Source of the DNA: Tigriopus japonicus
Lineage: Eukaryota; Arthropoda; Copepoda; Harpacticoida; Harpacticidae
Assembly (NCBI GenBank): GCA_010645155.1
Contig: JAAGOF010000088.1
Coordinates: forward strand, 354,577 to 418,576
DNA length: 64,000 nucleotides
Direction: 5' to 3'
Positions 10,901 through 19,900 of this stretch are shown piece after piece. The notes under the pieces were generated by a model. It was given only the letters and a program-made list of their open reading frames with translations. It made no database searches and had not been told where the DNA came from. Made by a program: the position numbers and the translations under genes. Position 1 is the stretch's first letter; each line of letters opens with the position of its first letter.

Positions 10901-13900
10901 TGCAGGTGCAAAAAAACTTTTTTGCATTTTTTGTCAAATTTGAAATGAACCGATTTGAAGCATCGTCAGGCATAGGAGTTGTTGTGAAACCGCGATTTTG
11001 TATCACGAAATATCCTAAATATTTGTTTTACCTTTTAATACCAAAGCTCTTCATAATCGCTAAAGAATCCCCGGGCTTCCACGGCACTGGGCTCCTTGAG
11101 CAATAATCGGCGGGGTTTTGGTTCCCTGTGACGTGTTGCACGTGGTATTTTATGTCTTGGTGACGTAATTTAATCCTCTCTGTGCGAATTGATCCATGTC
11201 GAACATTCTTGAAGACCGCCACAAGGGGTTTATGGTCCGTGTGTACCTTGACCGTCGGGTTAGCCACCAAGTACTTTCGGTACCGACGAAGGCCAAAATC
11301 GATTGCCAAGACATCCAAGTCTAGTTGGGGGTATCGTTGTTCGATAGGGGTGGTGGCGCGGGATGCAATTGTGACTGGCCTTGCCGTGGTTCTGTCGGCT
11401 CCTTGAGCCAAAATGCTGCTGAGGCCTCCTGAATGGGCATCCACTATGACGTGTGTAGGGATGTTTGGGTTAAAGAATGCTGGAGCCATGATCTTCGACA
11501 TAGCTTTCTGGATGTCGTCAAACTCGGTTTGGTGGCTTGCTGTCCATTTAAAATGGGCGTGCTTTTGGATGAGGGACCGCAAGGCTTGAGTTCGGCTTGA
11601 AAAGGAGGGGATTAAGTCTTGGTTCGCACGTGCCATGCACAGGAAGGAGTTGGCCTCGTATTTGTTGTTTGGCCTTGGCTGCTTGTTCCAGTGCTCGGAC
11701 ATTCTCTGGGTCTGGCGATATTCCCGCCTCCGAGACCCTCATACCCAAGAAATTGATGGTCTTGGCCCCAATAAGACATTTATCCGGGTTTAGAGTCATA
11801 GCACATTGTTTTACACGGTCCAGGAATTGCGTGAGCCCTGCTGGCCGCTGCTACAATGACATCGTCATGGATGGTGTGGACGTTTGGAATGTCCCCGAAT
11901 ATTTTCGAGCATACTGCTGCCAACTGTCCTGACGCTGGCGCAAGCCCCATGGACATCCTCTTATATTGGTACAGTTGGCCATTGGTTCGAAAAACAGTCA
12001 AGTGTCGTGATGCTTCACCGAGTTCCAGTTGATGAAAGGATTGAGTAAAATCTAATTTAGAAAAGATCTTACAACCCGCTAGCTTTGCCCTGATGGCTTC
12101 TGGGGTGGGGATGGGCACATGGGTGTCCAGGAGCTTGCTATTCAGTCCCCGTAAATCCACGGTTATGCGGAGGGCCCCATTATCTTTAAAGGCCTTTAAT
12201 AAAAGTTTTATAGTTTAATAGTCTAATAATTTGATAATCTTAAAAGCCAGGTTTGCTATCCACTCTGCTGGCCCCTTATGCACTTCAATCATGTCGTCTT
12301 AAATCATCGCTTGTACTGCTCCTTGAACTTGGGTTTCGAGGTAGTATGGGTGATTTTTGGGAGGTGCTTTAAAGTGATTGGCATCTGGTTTCAAGTAAAG
12401 GCGTACTCTGTGGCCCCTGAGAAGGCCAAGTTCAAAAAAAAAACAAAAAAAAAGTCCTGTAACCGTTTGTGTTGATCCAGGAAGCTGTGATTCTATCCAT
12501 GTGTGGGATTGGATCGACAATCTGAACAGGGGTGTAACCTGGATAAGATTGAGAGTCTTTTACTGTTGTAAAATGAGCCGATAGCCGATATTGGTCTGTG
12601 GGCCTAATAGGTCTGGGTTCAGGGTTAGCATACCCCACCCCAAGTTATTTGTTTGTTTGTTTGTTTTTGCCAGGTTTGTTTTAATGGCCAGGGACTTGGA
12701 AATGATGGCTTCAATGGGCTGCTCCAATATTTCGTCATTGATTATCAGCCATCTAGCTTCCATGGTTCTTCCTAGCCACTTTGTTGGTGCTGCTAACGCC
12801 CCACATGGGCAAATGGGTTTGCTCCCTAGTGGGCAGATGGACGTTTTGGTCGGGACGATGTGCACTCTAGCGTTTGGGGCTAGAGATCGTATCGGGAGTA
12901 CGTTGGTTTGAACGCCAGTGTCCACATAGCTTGGATTTTGTCCTGTCCCACAGAGATCAAGGCAGTGATTGGGACATCACGGGATCGGTTTGTTGGGCGA
13001 AGGGCAAACACATCGTAAAATGCTGTATGGTGGTCATCCTCGTTGCTGGTGTGGACTTGCGGGTCTGAGTCGGGACGACTGAGGCATAGTGTCCAACTCT
13101 TCTGCACTCATGACACGTTATGTTCCTTGCCCGGCATTGCTTGCGAGTGTGGTCACGGGCTCCACACCCCTGGCATGCCTGATCACCGTTTTGGTGGTCT
13201 TGACAACGAGCTCGGTCTTGCCTTCCTTTTTCGAATAATAACCCATAATTTGGTTGATTGGTTCCGATTCTTGTTCCTCGTGGGCCTCCACCGTAAAGAC
13301 CTTTTTCCCTTCCTCCTGAGCCAACCCCGTGGCTTGGGAGGGATACTCCACCTCATGGGCTCTGGTGAGGAGCTCAGCCACGGACCATTTGTTTTGGAGT
13401 GCACTGGCTCGGATGAGCTGGGAGTTTGTACCTCGGATGGCCCGATGACGGATCAGGTGGTTGCGACACTCCCCACACAGGAGGCCACTGCAACTTGCCA
13501 AGTCCGTGACCCGTTCAAAGAAGGTCGAGAATGCCTCCCCCGGTTTCTGGGATGAGTTCAGGAATGCGTTCAGGACAAGGTAATCCGACGTGAGGTTCGA
13601 GAAGTGGTTCCAGAGATGGGACACCACCCCCTCATAAGTTACTGTCCGAGCCCTCAGGTCCAGGAATCGGGATCGAATCGTCTTCTGTGTAGAAGGACCC
13701 AAGACCAGGCTTAAAAGCTGCACCCATTGTTGATTGGCATTAACGTCATCGATGGTGGGTGGCCCATTATGTCCATAAAAGGCCTCACAGTATGCTTCAA
13801 AGGTGTCCGTCCAAGCTTGGAAATGCTCCATGCGGTCGTTTTCTGGGACTCGCGAGTGCTCGAACGTAGGAGGTTGAGGGGCTCCTCTTCTTGGTCCAGG

Positions 13901-16900
13901 GTTTTAGGCTGGGGTTGGGACGTCTCTGTCTGGTAGAGACATGACCGTTTCGTGTTGCGGGTCAGTTCCTCGTCGCCATTAAAGAATCCACAGGGGAACA
14001 GACTAGATATGTAAGTTAGGATATACATGACGGAATAGAAATTGTTCAAATGGTACACACCCTGGAGATAGAGAAGGAGGGTAAAACCTAATCACCATAC
14101 TCCGTGTCACGGGGTAGGTTACTAACCACCAGGTGATTTGAGTGGTCAACCAATAAACAATATATAAATAATAAATGACACTCCAGCCAAGATACGCAAA
14201 CTCAATGAACCGAGAAAAATATCAGCGGAGACCTTGCTTTTACCAAACCCATCTTGCGTTGATTTCCAACATGGTTGCGAGGACTTAATTTTTTATGCCA
14301 CTTTTTCGCCACATATCAACTCTTTTTCTTCGATGGCTATCATTTTTTTTTTTGAAAAGGATCATTTCTCAAAAATAAGTGTCATTTAAGCTAAATGATG
14401 CCACTAAAAAGAAGATTATCGTCAAGGAAAAGGACTTAAGATTTTGCCAAAAGTATCATCGTGGATCTCGCCCCGACAACCATGCTAGAAATCTACGTAA
14501 GATGGATCTGGCGACGCAAGGTCTTCCGTTATGTTTTTTCTCGGTCCATTGCCATAAAATCATTCTTCCTTTCAAATGACATTTGAGGGACAGGTTTTGA
14601 TGTAATTTTTTAGACTACTAAAACGAAATGTTTGGTTTACTAGTGTATTTTTGTAACGTTTTGAACCACAAATTATCTTTGTCTTCTTGTGCCGTAATAA
14701 TTTTCCATCAAAACCTTGTGGGTTCTGGAAACTCTTAATGGAGACTTTCAAAGGTCAAATCTAAGTATAAATCAGTGCTTCTTATTTTTTTCGGATACTC
14801 AATGGACCTTGAACAAATACGACTCAAATTCCCTCATAAAATTTAACAAAAAACTCTTTTTGCAACATTGCCTTTCGGTTTTGGGAGTGGATGTCATATT
14901 TTGCTATTAAACGTTACATTATAGATCAGGCAATGTGTCTGCGCTTTTATGAGCGTGTAAGAGTGTTGATAAAAGCAACGTATCTGTCAAATTTATAACT
15001 TCAATGTTTTTCCCAGAAAAGTGCTGAAAAGGAAAGAAAAGCAATCGAACGGTCAAATATTTCCATTCAACTCTTTGTCATCATCTTCAAGTTGGTAAAT
15101 TTATTTAGACTTTCAATTTTTATAACGAAACTCTCTCGCTTTATTACAGGAGGCTCGTCTTTGGGTTCATGTGCCGGGGGATATGGGGTATGCTGTGCAT
15201 GTAAGCTTGTTTGTGTTATAGATTATAATTCATCTGATTAAGCACGATTTAAAACATATGTTTATGGTTTCAGTCACAATGTCTTGTGGTGGTAGAAGTT
15301 CGGAAAATTGTACCTACTTGGTTCAAAACTCTGAAGCAAATATTGTCAGTCCTTGTACTTACACAGTTTGTCCTTGTAGCAAGGACATTTGTCGAATCCG
15401 ATTTGACTTTTTGGTAATGCTCCAAGAAATGAAGAATGAAGTGCAAGAAGTGTCAAGTAACGTTTCTCTTCTGCTTCTTAGAATTTTAATATCAATGGCC
15501 CCTTCACAGCGAGTGCAGTTTCTGATGTAGCCTTGATGGGAGCAACTGATATAGGTGAGTGACAATTAATTTGTTTTCGTCAAGATCCTCATTGAGAATT
15601 GATCTTGTCTTTAAGATAGTGGGTGAAATTGCAAACTTTGATCATTGATAAAATTGCTCCACCAATTTCCAATTTTAATGTTAGTTTTGTTCCATGCATC
15701 ATTTCATAAAACGGTGCAAATAAAAAGAAAGTTATTGATTAAACAACTTTTTTGATGGCGATCGTATGTGCTTTCATTTTCAGGAGGAAGCATTGGAGAT
15801 TGCACAACTGATACTTTTACCATAACTGCACCTGGAAATTTTGCACCGCCTCTAATTTGCGGATATAATTCCGGACAACACAGTAAGATAGGAACTCTTT
15901 TCCTAGTTTTAATGGTCTGAAATGTTTGGGCTGTTGCTTCATTTCTAGTGATTGTGGATGCTTCAACCGATAAATGCCATGAAGCAAATTTTGGCTTGTT
16001 TGGAAGTGGAACTCGAAATTGGGACATAAAAGGAAAACAATTACTTCTGAATTTCTTATCCCACGCAAAGTCTTATTACCAAATATTTTCTTGGGATATT
16101 GGACTTCTTATCACTCACAAAACACTAAACAAACACATAGCCGCAAGATTTCAATTATATGTTTCTTTACTGAACTTTTTGGTTGTCAATCGAAATTTGC
16201 GTAACTTTTAGCTTGGGTTTAGTGGGGTTAGATGTATATTCCGTCCATAAAAATGTTCCTTTCATCTTGGCGCGGGTAAAAAGGCATTTCCATAAAAAAC
16301 AGAAATCTGAGAGTTGGATTCATAACAACCTCATTTATCCAGGCACTTACTCTATTGAACACCGGAATAAATCGGAATGTTTTTGTCGCAGAGTCGGAAA
16401 GTGATCCCGCGACTAAAAAATGTTCCCCGTTGATTTTTTGCCGGGATAAGTGAAAGTATACTTGTAATTGATAAAGTATGTGAATATATCATTGTTATTA
16501 GTGTTTTGTCAAGGTGAAATTGCTCTTCAGTTACTCAATATTCGTGTGGCGATGAACAAGGAGGTAAATCCCAGTGCAGTTCAAAATATTTATGAAATCT
16601 AACTTATAAATTTTTTAATTTCCTTTTTAGGGCCAGATGGATGTCTGCAGTACTTCACAGGAATCACGGGAACTGTGGCAAGGTTTGAAATTAACAAGAA
16701 AGCAAAAATATATGTGGTTATTGCTTCTAATATTCTGTTTCAGTTTCAATTTTCCAACATCAGCGTCGACTTTAGCCCCAACAAGTACGTTAATTTTTAA
16801 GCAAGAACAGGTTGAAAGGGATTAATGAGGAATAAGAGGGGTTGCTTATGTCATGCCTTCTTTAAAACTTCTTTTGTTTTTATTTTCTTACCTTAGTTTT

Positions 16901-19900
16901 TAAAAATCCCTAAAGTCTAAATGATTTTTTCCTTTTATTTCAACATTTTTTAGCAACCCTGGCGACCACAGAACCTAGTTGAAGGCCCTCCATTTCATTC
17001 ATGAATGTTTAGTAGATAAGGGATTTATATATATTGCTAAATATTTTTACTCTACAATAAGAAAGTTTCCTATAACCCTGCATGTATTTATGATTTCATA
17101 TCATCTCATTTTTGAAAGAAAATTTCAACAGAGATTTTTTTCTCATTGAAAACAGTAAATGGAAAAATATCTAATAGATACTAACTTCTCAATGATTGTG
17201 GCCATGATAACTTGCATTTAGGTACTCCTAAACTGACAAAAATAGAGCTAAAATGGGCATAGCATAAAACAAAGTAGCTTGTTTAAATTTCGAAAAATTG
17301 TGCAATTATCCTTTTTCCCTGACATGTTTCTACTTCTCTGATTCTTCCAATGCTTTTTTTGGCAGCAACTCATCTTTCAAGTCAATGCCAAAGTATGTGT
17401 TGGAGACAAGAAATGAACACCTGTGGGATTTGTTGGATCCCGGAGATCATTGGAACAGACGAGATAACGGTATGAGAGGATTCCAGTGTTTCTTGAAATA
17501 TCAAGCTAAAACATTGTATCCTTTCTTTTGTAGGGATCTTTTGGTATCAGGTAACAACGTATTATAATCAATGTAGGGCTCTAATCAGTCAGTTAAGGCC
17601 ATGGGGCATTATATACCTTGCCAAATGGCTTTTGCATGTAAAAACAATTCAACAAATACTAAGCCGGATGTTAGTTTATTAATTCAAATAGATTTAGTGC
17701 GTTGAATTGAAACCAAAACGATTATGTTCGAATATAGTATCAGTACCTTAGTTGCGTTAAAATACAGCTTATGTACCAAGGTAAGGTATTTATACTATTA
17801 CATAGGTTATCCCTGACTAAGGCTACGTTTTCATACAATTTCCGAGATTTGATGGCCGGAAACCCAGGAGGACAAACAAGAAAGAAAGAAAGGGGCTCTA
17901 GGACTTACTTATTTTGCTTATCCTGGACTTTCCGGCCATCAGATCCTCTATATTTTTATGAGAACGTGAAGCTTGAACAGTAATTTTGCTCTCAACTGAA
18001 GGATACTTTCTTCTTCAAGACCTTTGCTTCTTTGCTTCAAGACCAAGAAAAGTGTACAAGAATGAAGAGCCTTCCTTACTGCGCCTTGGGCTATAATTAC
18101 TTCCATAGTCAAAATCATTGTTATGATAGTTCAACTTTTTGGATTAAGACAAATTGGAAGATTGGAGCTAATTTGGTGCAAAGTTGGTGAAGCTTATTTG
18201 GATTGATTAATGAAAAATATTTCTTTTTGAGTTAATCTTTGTTATTTCGAAAATAAAAAATGCCGCTCTTTATTCTAGTACCACATCTGGAGGAAATAAA
18301 GCTCGAGGTGAAACGGACGGAAAATGCCGTGGAGACTATCTTTTGGTAAGCTAAGTTCAGAGTTCTCTTGCAGTATTCAAATCCAAGGCATGCTCACCTT
18401 AAGTATGGTCACCTAGTGACGTCTTCGGTCTTTCAGTGACCACTAGAAATAGCAAAAAAACAACCCAAAAACGTTACTCAATTCCACCTTTGAATTATCA
18501 AATACTTGGTTGTCATTTGACTGGTCCCGCATTTCAAATGTTCCCGCACTTATGTCCGCTCAAAAGTTGGCGACGGGCGACACGTTTTTACCCTAGAGAA
18601 GTATAGAGAGGCCATTGTTGTCATTTCGTCTGCTTCGTTTTCGGCTGATACACAAATATTTCCGAAGAATATCATAAAAACTTGCCCATGCAAGTCCAAG
18701 ATCATAGTACAAACGTCAGTGTATTCGTTTTTATTTGGTCATGTTTCAACGAGTCGATGATGATAAATGGCCCTTGCTGCCCCCAATGAAATTTCACGAC
18801 AGGCTTGCTCTTCACTCTATAGACGTCTATGGATTTTACGGTTTAACTTCCTCCAGTATTTAATAGATCTCAATGCGCGTGACCAATCATTCGTTGGTCT
18901 CTTTTTTAAGGATTGTCTGATTAACTCAACACATTTTAAATTGTAGACCCATTTAATTTTGAAATTCTTTTGTTCAAGTAACTGTAAACATATGAGTCGC
19001 TTTTCTATTGTGCCGTCTATTTTGTCCAAGGGTTCATGAAGCTCCATCCAGCTTGGATGAGAGTCAGTTGTTGCAAGCCCGAGTTCGGCCAATATCCGGA
19101 TGAAGGCACATCTATTGGCTATAATTAACAATTTTGGACTCTGCGTAATTAAGCGTTGCCAACGGTACACAAACGATTTCTATCCGAGCTAGTTGCAGGT
19201 TTCAGTAACGCCCAATAAAAACGTATTGTTGAAGGTATTAAGGGAAACGAATGTTTTATCGCCGGTATTTGTAGTGGGTTAAAATTTAACAGATTAAATT
19301 AAGAAGATTGATCAATGTGTTCAATTCAAATTTTTGATCAAAATGGCCTTCAAAATTAAATTGACTTGAAATTCTACATCAATCTTAAGACTCCCGTTTT
19401 TGAAATAGCCAAGTTGTCTAGACTCGGAGTTTTAGAGTGTATTTGCTTTCTCAACAAAGACAAAATGGTATCAAATGCAAGCTTAACTATCTATTGACCA
19501 TAATCAAGCAAAGTTCGTGCAAAGTGAGTGGAAAATCATAAAATCGTCCTTTTTAAAAACCTACTTTTCAAGAAACGAGTTGTTCTGTCAGTAGATAGCG
19601 GTAAAAAAACTTTGTTTCAAAATCTGTGACGTTATCTTTAGCATGAGAATTGGAGGAGCGTTTTGTCATATAAGAAATTAATCATGATCCTCTCTATCTC
19701 ATTAACCTTCCCCAAGAAGCACTAGAATCATGGAGTGGGAGGCTATCAATGAGAAAAATGATTTCCAGTAAGAGCAATTCAATTACGTTCGTCTGCAAAT
19801 GAGACCTTGCATATGTGGACAAGAATACGTATTTCAATTTTCAGCTCAATCAAACGCCGGAGACAAAAGTTATGCTCACTCAAAGTTCAGTGCAAATCCT

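Larger units (their letters stand above)
11028..14060 (-). mobile_element. Decayed Ty3/gypsy-type retrotransposon
   Basis: Read on the minus strand, gag, two zinc knuckles, protease, reverse transcriptase and RNase H follow one another in the gypsy order, but in several frames separated by frameshifts. No integrase follows RNase H and I found no pair of LTRs, so the copy is truncated at its 3' end and dead. The left limit is the stop after the RNase H region; the right limit is approximate. It lies antisense in intron 4 of the plus-strand CUB gene. Confidence 0.85.

Noticed and set aside
11182..13555. Plus-strand frames over the gypsy remnant
   Set aside because: Antisense shadows of gag, RT and RNase H.
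15948..16211. Exon 9 of the CUB gene read through as an 87-codon protein end
   Set aside because: After ...WDIK the frame loses all family similarity, while exons 10-17 continue the family pattern in phase.
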